14,587 bases of DNA from Sphingomonadales bacterium UBA6174. Its GTDB lineage: Bacteria; Pseudomonadota; Alphaproteobacteria; Sphingomonadales; Sphingomonadaceae. The translations under genes and the position numbers were made by a program. The notes under the pieces were generated by a model that worked only from the letters and a program-made list of their open reading frames with translations, had not been told where the DNA came from and made no database searches. Within the stretch, counting starts at the first letter, position 1. Each line of letters opens with the position of its first letter. This document shows positions 8,088 through 14,587 of this stretch, one piece after another. The stretch is taken from contig DITW01000058.1 of NCBI GenBank assembly GCA_002422945.1, positions 1 through 14,587 on the forward strand. Direction: 5' to 3'.

Positions 8088-8160
8088 CGTCATGCTGAAC
8101 TTGTTTCAGTATCAGGGGTGGGCTGTGCCGCAGAGACCCTGAAACAAGTTCAGGGTGACG
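8088..8160. repeat. Intergenic inverted repeat, 22-bp arms
   Basis: The left arm at 8088-8109 and the right arm at 8139-8160 are reverse complements at 20 of 22 positions, separated by 29 nt. The perfect core is CTGAAACAAGTTCAG in the right arm, ending in TGACG. An A-rich run (8161-8170) follows. From memory, near-identical palindromes lie between genes in many sphingomonad genomes, so this is probably a dispersed extragenic repeat and not a site specific to galE. RNA from either strand could fold into a long hairpin, so it may also end or stabilise the galE transcript. No flanking transposase or target duplication is visible. The copy number claim is recalled, not computed. Confidence 0.75.
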
Positions 8161-8204
8161 AAAAAATAAAGTTTTCATGGACAGATATAGCTATCCCCCA
8201 CCAA

Positions 8205-8297
8205 CGGCGGCATCGCCGCCGCAAGGCCGAAAGGCCGCCGCGCCTTATTGGCGCGAAAAGCCTAAGGCAGCGGATGCTGCCGCCGGCGACTGAGGCT
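8205..8297. other. Cluster of four tandem GC-rich hairpins upstream of ptsP
   Basis: Four short, perfectly paired stems follow each other in 93 bp. The first is CGGCGGC/GCCGCCG with loop ATC (8205-8221). The second is GGCC/GGCC with a GAAA tetraloop (8225-8236). The third is CGCGCC/GGCGCG with loop TTATT (8239-8255). The fourth is GGCAGC/GCTGCC with loop GGAT (8266-8281), enclosed by AGCCT (8259-8263) pairing with AGGCT (8293-8297). On the minus strand the outer stem is followed by TTTT, a weak terminator-like feature, but no gene reads into it from that side. It could be a small RNA, a structured ptsP leader or a dispersed repeat. I match it to no RNA family I know. Confidence 0.55.
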
Positions 8298-8351
8298 GAA
8301 ACAAAAACCGTTGCATTGCATTTCCTGCGTTACTTCCTCTAGGATCGATTT

Positions 8352-10634
8352 ATGTCCGAAACCGATCCCAATTCGCCTGCTTTTGCCGCCCGCAATATTT
8401 TGCGGAACCTGCATGATATCATGGCCTCGCGCACCAGCCCGCAGGCCAAGCTGAATCAGGTGACACAAGTCATTGGTGAGGCGCTGCATTCGGAAGTCTG
8501 CTCGATCTATTTGCTGCGCGACGGAGCTCTGGAGCTTTATGCGACGCGGGGCCTTAATCAGGCGGCTGTCCATGTGACCAAGCTGGCGCTCGGCGAGGGG
8601 TTGGTCGGGACGATTGCCGAAAATGTCGAGGTGCTAAACCTTGACGAGGCGATGGCCCATCCGGACTTTGCCTATAAGCCTGAAACGGGCGAGGAAATGT
8701 TCCACAGCTTTGCCGGTGTGCCGATTGTGCGGCGCGAGGCGGCAGTGGGCGTTTTGTGCGTCCAGCATGCCGAACCGCGTCGATATGCCGAGATTGAAAT
8801 CGAGGCGTTGCAGACGACGGCGATGGTGTTGTCGGAACTGATTGCGGGTGCGGGACTGGTCGATGCGGCGCTGGTGCGCGGGGTCAGCAGCCGCGACAGC
8901 GGGCCACAGGATTTGACCGGTCTGAAACTGGTCGATGGCATGGCGATGGGGATTGCGGTTTTTCACCAGCCGCGCATCACGGTGGAGCATACGGTCGCCG
9001 AAGATGTCGAGGCCGAACGTCACCGCGTCTATTCCGCCTTTCGCAAGATGCGCGAACAGATCGACGCGATGGCCGCGCAGGCCGAATTCGGTGGCACGGG
9101 CGAACATCAAGACGTGCTCGAAACCTATAAGATGTTTGCTTATGACGAGGGATGGTCGCGCCGGATCAACGAGGCGATCGATAGCGGCCTGACGGCAGAA
9201 GCGGCGATTGAGCGCGTGCAGCAGCGCACCCGGATGCGGATGCGGCAGATACAGGATCCGTTGCTCGCGGAACGCATGCATGATTTGGAGGACCTTTCCA
9301 ACCGGCTGTTGCGGATCGTATCGGGCCAGCTTGGCACGGCGGCGCAAATGGGGTTGCGACAGGATACGATCCTGATCGCGCGCAACCTTGGACCGGCGGA
9401 ATTGCTGGAATATGATCGGCGACGGCTGAAAGGCGTGATCCTTGAAGAAGGTTCGCTGACGGCGCATGTCACGATCGTCGCGCGTGCCATGGGCGTGCCG
9501 GTATTGGGGCGCGTGGCCAATGTCCGCAGGTTGATCGGCGAAGGCGATACGTTGTTGCTCGATGTCAGCGAAGGGCTGGCAATCGTGCGGCCTAATTCGG
9601 CGATGGAGGATGGCTTTCTCTCCAAGCTGGCGCTGACCAACAAGAAACGCGCGGAATATGCGTCGCTGCGCGATTTGCCTGCCACGACCAGCAATGGCAA
9701 GCGGATTAAGCTGATGATCAACGCGGGTCTGCGCGACGATATCAGCGCGATGGATGTAATGGGGGCGGACGGGATCGGCTTGTTCCGCACCGAATTCCAG
9801 TTTCTAGTGTCGGCGACCCTGCCACAGCGCGAACGCCAGCAGCGATTGTATCGCGAGGTGTTGGAAGCGGCGGGTGAGCGTCAGGTCGTGTTTCGCACCG
9901 TCGATATCGGCGGGGATAAGGCGCTGCCCTATTTGCGCGAGGACCATACGGAAGAAAATCCGGCGATGGGCTGGCGCGCGATCCGATTATCGCTGGATCG
10001 TGATGGCCTGATGAAGGTGCAGGCGCGCGCATTGATCGAGGCGGCGGCAGGGGCGACGCTTAACGTCATGTTCCCGATGGTGTCCGAGCCATGGGAATTC
10101 GATCAGGCGCGCGAATTGTTCGAGGCGCAGAAAAACTGGGTCGCGAAACAGGGGCGCAGCCTGCCGGCGCAGATTCGTTATGGCTGCATGTTGGAAGTGC
10201 CTGCGCTCGCGGAATGGCTGGACGTGCTGTTGCCCAAGCTTGATTTTCTGTCGATCGGCACCAATGATCTGACCCAATTCCTGTTCGCCGCAGACCGCGC
10301 CAATCCCCGGCTAGCCGAACGTTATGACTGGCTGTCGCCCGCGATTTTGCGCTTTTTGCGTCGCGTCATTCGCGCCTGTCAGGCGGTGGATATGCCGCTC
10401 AGCATTTGCGGTGAAATGGGGGGGCGCAGATTGGAGGCTATGGCCTTGATCGGCATGGGGATTGAACGGCTGTCGGTAACCCCGGCGGCGGTCGGTCCGC
10501 TAAAGGCGATGCTGCGCAATCTCGATCAGGATGACCTGGGGCCGAAGCTGGATGCATGGCTGGATTATCCCGAAGGCGACCTTCGTGCCAAGTTGGTTGA
10601 ATATGCCGCTATAAATGGCGTGATAGCCGACTGA
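8352..10634 (+). CDS. ptsP: Phosphoenolpyruvate-protein phosphotransferase PtsP (enzyme I-Ntr)
   Basis: Enzyme I-Ntr takes phosphate from phosphoenolpyruvate and passes it to the HPr-like NPr of the nitrogen phosphotransferase system, a regulatory and not a sugar-importing chain. The 760-residue protein has the full-length layout. A GAF sensor domain lies at about 11-165, with AGVPIVRREAAVGVLCVQ at 121-138. The phosphohistidine domain follows, with active-site H372 in LTAHVTIVARAMGVPVLG. The PEP-binding TIM barrel covers about 450-725, with GLFRTEFQFL at 476-485, FRTVDIGGDKALPY, GTNDLTQFLFAADR at 636-649 and catalytic C686 in SICGEMGG. The ATG has AGGA 7 nt upstream (8341-8344). The partner NPr and EIIA-Ntr are not in the window. 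The GAF domain suggests small-ligand control, with glutamine and 2-oxoglutarate known for E. coli. Confidence 0.96.
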   Translation: MSETDPNSPAFAARNILRNLHDIMASRTSPQAKLNQVTQVIGEALHSEVCSIYLLRDGALELYATRGLNQAAVHVTKLALGEGLVGTIAENVEVLNLDEAMAHPDFAYKPETGEEMFHSFAGVPIVRREAAVGVLCVQHAEPRRYAEIEIEALQTTAMVLSELIAGAGLVDAALVRGVSSRDSGPQDLTGLKLVDGMAMGIAVFHQPRITVEHTVAEDVEAERHRVYSAFRKMREQIDAMAAQAEFGGTGEHQDVLETYKMFAYDEGWSRRINEAIDSGLTAEAAIERVQQRTRMRMRQIQDPLLAERMHDLEDLSNRLLRIVSGQLGTAAQMGLRQDTILIARNLGPAELLEYDRRRLKGVILEEGSLTAHVTIVARAMGVPVLGRVANVRRLIGEGDTLLLDVSEGLAIVRPNSAMEDGFLSKLALTNKKRAEYASLRDLPATTSNGKRIKLMINAGLRDDISAMDVMGADGIGLFRTEFQFLVSATLPQRERQQRLYREVLEAAGERQVVFRTVDIGGDKALPYLREDHTEENPAMGWRAIRLSLDRDGLMKVQARALIEAAAGATLNVMFPMVSEPWEFDQARELFEAQKNWVAKQGRSLPAQIRYGCMLEVPALAEWLDVLLPKLDFLSIGTNDLTQFLFAADRANPRLAERYDWLSPAILRFLRRVIRACQAVDMPLSICGEMGGRRLEAMALIGMGIERLSVTPAAVGPLKAMLRNLDQDDLGPKLDAWLDYPEGDLRAKLVEYAAINGVIAD

Positions 10635-10766
10635 AATTTCACTGGATATTTGTGAGATTAATTGACATTAAATGCGCGGCGTCATTGAAAACGTCGAAAA
10701 AAGATCGCGTATAATGATGGCGCAGGGTCGCACCGGCTGCCATGTAAGTCAGTGCAGGAGATTTGG
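10635..10766 (+). other. Intergenic region before the rodZ-like gene
   Basis: These 132 bp are AT-rich compared with the genes on either side, as expected of a promoter region. They contain TTGACA at 10662-10667, TTGAAA at 10685-10690 and TATAAT at 10710-10715, then the AGGAG ribosome binding site of the next gene. No terminator hairpin for ptsP was recognised. Confidence 0.6.
10685..10715 (+). promoter_or_regulatory. Candidate sigma-70 promoter for the rodZ-like gene
   Basis: TTGAAA (10685-10690) and a perfect TATAAT (10710-10715) are separated by 19 nt, slightly longer than the ideal 17. The -10 element lies about 51 bp before the start codon. The perfect consensus TTGACA at 10662 is too far upstream to pair with this TATAAT. 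Confidence 0.4.
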
Positions 10767-11786
10767 ATGAGCGAAGTCACCGAGGAAGGCCTTGCTCCAG
10801 AGGCGAATGTGTCTGTTGGTGGTGAGCTTAAGGCTGCCCGCGAAGCCTTGACTTTGTCCATCGACGATATCGCGCAAAAGACCCGTATTCCGCTGCGGTT
10901 TCTGAACGCGATCGAGGTGGGAGATCATACGGACCTGCCCAGCGCCATGTATGCGGTAGGTTTTGTCCGGACCTATGCCAAATCGATTGGCCTTGATGGC
11001 CATGCGCTGGGTGAACGCTTTCGACAGGAAATCGGTTATGATCGGGCGCGGCCTGCGATGCCCGAATTTCTCGAAGAGGCGGACCCTGCTCGCGTGCCAC
11101 CACGCTGGTTGGTCTTGGGCGGTGTGGTCGCGGCACTGCTGGTTGCACTCGCTTATTGGGTGATCCGGGCACAATCCGTGCCGAGCGAAGAAGATATCGC
11201 GCAGGCGGTGGCTGGCACTGATGTGCAAGTGGCGCAAGCTGACACGGTCGCGAAAGCGCCAGTGGCGGCGGTACCTGCGACTGCGCCCGTTAATGCGCCT
11301 GTGGTGCTGACGGCGATCGAAAATGTCTGGTTGCGTGTCTATGAACGTAGCGGCGCAACCTTGTTTGAACGTGAATTGGCCAAGGGCGAGAACTGGCAAG
11401 TGCCGACTAATGCGGTCGATCCGTTGATTTTGACCGGCTTGCCGCAGTCCTTGATTGTGCGCGTGGGCGCGGATGTCATGCCGCCGCTTGGCAAGGGCGA
11501 TAAGTCGATTAGCGGTGTGAGCCTTAAGCCGGAGGCGCTGCGCGCGTTGGCCCAGCCAGTAGTGGCGTCGCCCGTAACGGCTACGTCAAATGCGCCGTCG
11601 ATTTCGGATGCAAATACAGTTGCCCCAGCGCGCACCAAAACGCTACGGCGGCGCGAACAGCATAACACTGCCGCTGATGTGCCATCCGCGTCGCATGATG
11701 CGGCGGCACCGACGACATTGGGCGCAGCGACGGGCTCCTCATCGGGTTCAGCCCCTGTGACGACGGCTTCTCCTATGGGGCAATAG
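10767..11786 (+). CDS. RodZ-like HTH membrane protein (DUF4115-type C-terminus)
   Basis: This 339-residue protein has the RodZ layout: a cytoplasmic helix-turn-helix domain at about 18-90, one membrane segment at about 114-134 and a periplasmic region. RodZ links the MreB cytoskeleton to the cell-wall elongation machinery. The HTH block GGELKAAREALTLSIDDIAQ matches the family start, and SAMYAVGFVRTYAKSIGLD fits the RodZ consensus. A beta-rich segment at about 182-255 (WLRVYERSGATLFERELAKGE) resembles the RodZ C-terminal domain, and the last 80 residues are a low-complexity Ala/Ser/Thr/Pro tail. I chose ATG at 10767 because AGGAG (10756-10760) lies 6 nt upstream, so the GTG at 10752 is too early. 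Calling it RodZ itself would need evidence that it binds MreB. cpoB follows 67 bp after its stop. Confidence 0.85.
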   Translation: MSEVTEEGLAPEANVSVGGELKAAREALTLSIDDIAQKTRIPLRFLNAIEVGDHTDLPSAMYAVGFVRTYAKSIGLDGHALGERFRQEIGYDRARPAMPEFLEEADPARVPPRWLVLGGVVAALLVALAYWVIRAQSVPSEEDIAQAVAGTDVQVAQADTVAKAPVAAVPATAPVNAPVVLTAIENVWLRVYERSGATLFERELAKGENWQVPTNAVDPLILTGLPQSLIVRVGADVMPPLGKGDKSISGVSLKPEALRALAQPVVASPVTATSNAPSISDANTVAPARTKTLRRREQHNTAADVPSASHDAAAPTTLGAATGSSSGSAPVTTASPMGQ

Positions 11787-11853
11787 AGCTGAACTTCGAT
11801 ACATAATGCAGTGGCTGCCTTAGGCAGTTCATCAGAGTGAAAGGTACAAAGTG
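11787..11853 (+). other. Short gap between rodZ-like gene and cpoB
   Basis: The gap contains a small hairpin, CTGCC-TTA-GGCAG, at 11815-11827 without a T-run, a CATAAT at 11803-11808 with no matching -35, and AAGG at 11841-11844 as the cpoB ribosome binding site. Readthrough from the rodZ-like gene is plausible. Confidence 0.4.
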
Positions 11854-12765
11854 ATGGTAGCGAAACTGTTCAAGAACGCGTTGCTGGTTTCGGTGGCGCT
11901 GTTGGGCGCGACGCCGGTCATCGCGCAGGTGGCTACGGCCACGATCCCGGCACGGGTCGAAAAGCTGGAAAAGGAAATGCGCGCGGTGCAGCGCAAGGTG
12001 TTTCCGGGCGGCGCGGGCATGACGGTGGAGGCGCAAGTCACCCCGGCTGCGCCTGTGGCTGCGGGCGTTCCTGCATCGAGCCTGATTTCGGACATGACGA
12101 CCCGCGTCGATGCGCTGGAGCGGCAGCTTGCCACGCTGACTGGGCAGGTCGAGCAACAAGGCTTTCGCCTGAAGAAGATCGAAGATGCCATGGCAGCGCA
12201 GAAATTGGCTGCGGATGCGGCATCGGCGGCGCTGGCCCCGGTGACGACGGCACAAGCCGCGGCGACGAGTGCGACCACTGCGGCCAAGCCCGCAGCACAG
12301 GCAGCGACTGCAACGGCTGCGGCGGTTTCATCCGCTGTGGCCACCACGGCCAGCAAGCGTCCGCCTAGCGGCGACCCGGCAGAGGATGGCTATCTCACTG
12401 GCTATGATCTGTGGGAGGCGAAGGATTATGCCGGAGCGCAAAAGCTGCTGACGGATGTGGTGAAGAAATATCCCAAGCACAAGCGCTATAGCTATGCCCA
12501 GAACTTGCTCGGTCGCGCCTATCTCGACGAGGGCAAGCCGGTGACGGCAGCGAAGGTGTTTCTGGAAAATTATCGCACTAACCCGCAGGGCGAACGTGCA
12601 GCGGATAGCCTGTATTTCCTCGGCGTGACGCTGATCGAATTGAAGAAATTGCCGGATGCGTGCAAATCGTTCGATGAATTGCAGGCAGTCTATGGCGCGA
12701 ATTTGCGCGATTATCTTAAGCAGCGCCTGCCGGTTGCCCGCAAGGAAGCACGTTGTGGCGTTTGA
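11854..12765 (+). CDS. cpoB: Cell division coordinator CpoB / Tol-Pal protein YbgF
   Basis: CpoB (YbgF) is a periplasmic protein that in E. coli works with the Tol-Pal system and coordinates outer-membrane constriction with septal wall synthesis. The 303-residue product begins with a signal peptide (basic start, hydrophobic core about 8-19, likely cleavage after A24 in PVIA|Q). A coiled-coil segment follows (RVEKLEKEMRAVQRKVF, 34-50), then a second at about 82-112. Residues 115-168 form a striking Ala/Thr linker, and TPR-type helices with the YbgF pattern cover about 178-295 (DGYLTGYDLWEAKDYAGAQ, NLLGRAYLDEGK). C270 and C301 could form a disulfide in the periplasm. GTG at 11851 is an equally placed alternative start. 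The stop lies inside tilS, which overlaps by 11 nt. No tol or pal gene is in the window. Confidence 0.9.
   Translation: MVAKLFKNALLVSVALLGATPVIAQVATATIPARVEKLEKEMRAVQRKVFPGGAGMTVEAQVTPAAPVAAGVPASSLISDMTTRVDALERQLATLTGQVEQQGFRLKKIEDAMAAQKLAADAASAALAPVTTAQAAATSATTAAKPAAQAATATAAAVSSAVATTASKRPPSGDPAEDGYLTGYDLWEAKDYAGAQKLLTDVVKKYPKHKRYSYAQNLLGRAYLDEGKPVTAAKVFLENYRTNPQGERAADSLYFLGVTLIELKKLPDACKSFDELQAVYGANLRDYLKQRLPVARKEARCGV
12742..12746 (+). promoter_or_regulatory. Ribosome binding site of tilS inside cpoB
   Basis: AAGGA within the end of cpoB lies 8 nt before GTG 12755 and decides the tilS start. Confidence 0.6.
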
Positions 12766-13768
12766 CGCGGATCTACCCAGTGAGCCCCTGACCCAAGGTC
12801 TTGGGCGTTGGGTGGATCGCTTTCGCAAGGATCTGGAGCTGATCGACGATCTCGATCCGGCCTTGCTGAAACAGCCGGGCGGGATTGCGGTATCGGGCGG
12901 GCCGGACAGTATGGCGCTGATGTGGCTGATGTATCGCATTCGTCATGGCGGCGTGCGGGTGGTGTCGCTCGATCATAAGCTGCGCCCCGAAAGCGCCGAA
13001 GAGGTAAGGCGCGTGGCCGAACAGGCGCGGTTGTTCGGCCTGCCGCATGATATTTTGATGGCGGAATGGCCGGATGGGCCACCGACCGCCAATATTCAGG
13101 ACGAGGCCCGCAAGGTCCGCTATCATGCGCTCGCGCGATGGGCTGCCGAACATGATATCGCGTGGATCATGACCGCCCATCATGCCGATGATCAGGCGGA
13201 AACCATGGTGATGCGGCTAGTGCGCGGTTCCGGCCTGTCGGGGTTAAGCGGCATCAGGCGGGTGCGCCGCGCCGGACCGGCGATGCTGGTGCGGCCATTG
13301 CTGGACTGGCGCAAGGCCGAATTGCGCCAATTATGCGAAGAGGCGAAGATTCCGGTCATCCTCGATCCGTCGAATGAAGATGAGCGCTATGATCGCACCC
13401 GGATGCGCAATCTGTTGGGCCAGCCGGGCATGCCCGATGCGGTCGGGCTGGCGGCGACGGCGGATAGGCTGGCGGGCGCGGATGAGGCGTTGGCATGGGC
13501 AACCGATCAGGTGGTGCGCACGCGGTGCAGCTGGCCGGGGGATGGCTGTCGTTTTGATGTCGCGGATTTGCCGGATGAATTGGTGCGGCGTGCCTTGGTG
13601 AAAATTGTCGCGCATTTTGGCGGCGAAGTGCGCGGCCAAGTGGCGCATCGCGCGATGCTGGCGGCACGTAGAGGTGAGGTGGTGACGCTGGGCGCGGTCC
13701 AGTTGCGGCCCGGTGAAACTTGGTTGTTGCGGAAACTCGACACGGAATCTTCACCAATCACCGCTTAA
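12755..13768 (+). CDS. tilS: tRNA(Ile)-lysidine synthase TilS
   Basis: TilS attaches lysine to C34 of the CAU-anticodon tRNA-Ile using ATP, so that the tRNA reads AUA and is charged with isoleucine. The 337-residue protein shows the PP-loop SGGPDS at 47-52, HHADDQAET at 142-150 and the DPSNEDERYDRTRMRN block at 204-219, all family marks. It is short at the C-terminus compared with the E. coli enzyme (over 400 residues), a normal variation in the family. The frame is open 33 codons further up, inside cpoB. The best start is GTG at 12755, with AAGGA (12742-12746) 8 nt upstream, giving an 11 nt overlap with cpoB and probable translational coupling. An internal ATG start would cut the PP-loop and can be excluded. 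Confidence 0.94.
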   Translation: MAFDADLPSEPLTQGLGRWVDRFRKDLELIDDLDPALLKQPGGIAVSGGPDSMALMWLMYRIRHGGVRVVSLDHKLRPESAEEVRRVAEQARLFGLPHDILMAEWPDGPPTANIQDEARKVRYHALARWAAEHDIAWIMTAHHADDQAETMVMRLVRGSGLSGLSGIRRVRRAGPAMLVRPLLDWRKAELRQLCEEAKIPVILDPSNEDERYDRTRMRNLLGQPGMPDAVGLAATADRLAGADEALAWATDQVVRTRCSWPGDGCRFDVADLPDELVRRALVKIVAHFGGEVRGQVAHRAMLAARRGEVVTLGAVQLRPGETWLLRKLDTESSPITA

Positions 13769-13813
13769 CTGATGTTCAGCCATTGAGTTTATCGCTGCGC
13801 TGCCTATCTTCAT

Positions 13814-13830
13814 GAGCTGAAAGGTAGCTC
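13814..13830 (+). promoter_or_regulatory. Small hairpin enclosing the ftsH ribosome binding site
   Basis: GAGCT (13814-13818) and AGCTC (13826-13830) pair across the loop GAAAGGT, which holds the only Shine-Dalgarno-like sequence (AAGG, 13821-13824) before the ftsH ATG. The stem is only 5 bp, so a regulatory effect is speculative. Confidence 0.35.
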
Positions 13831-13835
13831 TCAAC

Positions 13836-14587
13836 ATGCAAGACGAACGCGATCCCACCCCTACGCCCAATCCCTGGATGCGCAGCCTCGCCATTTGGGT
13901 CGGCATATTGGCGGCAATGGTGCTGGTCGTCTCCCTGTTTGAAGGTGGTCGGACCGATGCGACAGGGTCGAACATCGCCTATTCCGAATTTTTGAAAAAG
14001 GTCGATGACGGCAATATCCGTCAGGTCGAAATCGCAGGCGAGGTCGTGACTGGCACGTTGAGCGATGGCAAGACATTCAAGACCGTCAATCCATCCGATC
14101 CTCGTCTGGTCGACCGGTTGACCGACAAGCAGGTAGCGTTCCGCGCCAAGCAGGCCGAGGAACCGAGCCTGTTGATGTATATCCTGTATCAGACCTTGCC
14201 GTTCCTGTTGTTGCTGGGCCTTGGCTTTTTCGTCATGCGCCAGATGCAGAAGAATGCGGGTTCCGGCGCGATGGGCTTTGGCAAGTCGCGGGCGAAGATG
14301 CTGACGGAAAAGCAGGTGCGGGTGACGTTTGAGGATGTCGCGGGCATCGATGAGGCGCGTGAGGAGCTGCAGGAAATCGTCGATTTTCTGCGTGATCCGG
14401 GCAAGTTTTCGCGTCTGGGCGGCAAAATCCCGAAGGGCGCGCTGCTCGTTGGTTCGCCGGGGACCGGTAAGACCTTGCTGGCACGCGCGATTGCGGGCGA
14501 GGCCAAGGTGCCGTTTTTCACTATTTCGGGTTCGGACTTTGTGGAAATGTTCGTCGGCGTCGGCGCGAGCCGCGTGCGCGACATGTT
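13836..14587 (+). CDS. ftsH: ATP-dependent zinc metalloprotease FtsH, N-terminal part (cut by window edge)
   Basis: FtsH is a membrane-anchored hexameric AAA+ protease that degrades damaged membrane proteins and some regulators, including sigma-32 and LpxC in E. coli. The 250 full codons visible cover the usual N-terminal layout. A first membrane segment lies at about 16-35, a periplasmic domain with SNIAYSEFLKKVDDGNI from 45, and a second membrane segment at about 112-134. The AAA domain opens with FEDVAGIDEAREEL at about 165-178, followed by Walker A GSPGTGKT at 206-213 (Ser in place of the more common Pro after the first Gly). The pore-loop FVG is at 239-241. The Walker B, SRH region and zinc site HEXGH lie beyond the edge. 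The ATG at 13836 follows tilS by 67 bp, and the AAGG at 13821-13824 sits 11 nt upstream. Confidence 0.97.
   Translation, partial: MQDERDPTPTPNPWMRSLAIWVGILAAMVLVVSLFEGGRTDATGSNIAYSEFLKKVDDGNIRQVEIAGEVVTGTLSDGKTFKTVNPSDPRLVDRLTDKQVAFRAKQAEEPSLLMYILYQTLPFLLLLGLGFFVMRQMQKNAGSGAMGFGKSRAKMLTEKQVRVTFEDVAGIDEAREELQEIVDFLRDPGKFSRLGGKIPKGALLVGSPGTGKTLLARAIAGEAKVPFFTISGSDFVEMFVGVGASRVRDM

Larger units (their letters stand above)
8072..8351. other. 280 bp intergenic region between galE and ptsP
   Basis: I find no credible gene here. The region holds the galE-proximal small hairpin, the 22-bp-arm inverted repeat, an A-rich stretch, the four-hairpin cluster and finally about 50 bp leading to the ptsP ribosome binding site. 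No convincing sigma-70 promoter for ptsP was found. A 74-codon open frame across it has no ribosome binding site and is made of the repeat sequences. Confidence 0.7.

Noticed and set aside
8259..8297. Intrinsic terminator on the minus strand
   Set aside because: The AGCCT/AGGCT stem is followed by only four T, and no minus-strand gene reads towards it.
8118..8342. 74-codon open frame between galE and ptsP
   Set aside because: It is composed of the inverted-repeat arm and the hairpin cluster, and has no ribosome binding site.
10662..10667. Perfect TTGACA as a -35 box for the rodZ-like gene
   Set aside because: No -10-like hexamer lies 15-19 nt downstream, and the good TATAAT is 42 nt away.
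1..14587. Defence island, prophage, CRISPR or other novel multi-gene system
   Set aside because: Every long gene is assigned to a known family, and no integrase, transposase, direct-repeat array or attachment site was seen.

Overview
The window is an ordinary chromosomal stretch from a GC-rich alphaproteobacterium. It most likely comes from the Sphingomonadales, judging from family resemblance and gene order recalled rather than searched. Pointers are a class I lysyl-tRNA synthetase, the order rodZ-like, cpoB/ybgF, tilS, ftsH, and an intergenic inverted repeat of a type I associate with sphingomonads. I see no phage, transposase, CRISPR array, tRNA or rRNA.

Layout. Positions 1-2991 hold a minus-strand cluster read from right to left: class I lysyl-tRNA synthetase, the molybdenum cofactor enzyme MoaA, then the start of NAD kinase, which is cut by the window edge. 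The spacing is tight (30 bp, then an ATGA overlap), so the three probably form one operon. A short divergent region (2992-3105) separates it from a plus-strand set: an NnrU-family membrane protein, a large XPD/DinG-type iron-sulfur helicase, a SixA-like histidine phosphatase (ATGA overlap with the helicase) and, 39 bp later, UDP-glucose 4-epimerase.

From 8072 to 8351 no gene is credible. This 280 bp gap holds a 22-bp-arm inverted repeat and then four compact GC-rich hairpins in a row. After it come ptsP (enzyme I-Ntr of the nitrogen-related phosphotransferase system), a 132 bp gap with a candidate promoter, and an envelope/housekeeping run: a RodZ-like HTH membrane protein, CpoB/YbgF, TilS (overlapping CpoB by 11 nt, GTG start) and the N-terminal third or so of FtsH, cut by the right edge.

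No clear new biological system is visible. The points most worth a second look are the hairpin cluster upstream of ptsP, the inverted repeat after galE, and the N-terminal 180 residues of the helicase, which look like a degenerate DnaQ-type exonuclease domain. Several starts were re-chosen from ribosome binding sites (lysK, moaA, galE, rodZ-like, tilS).
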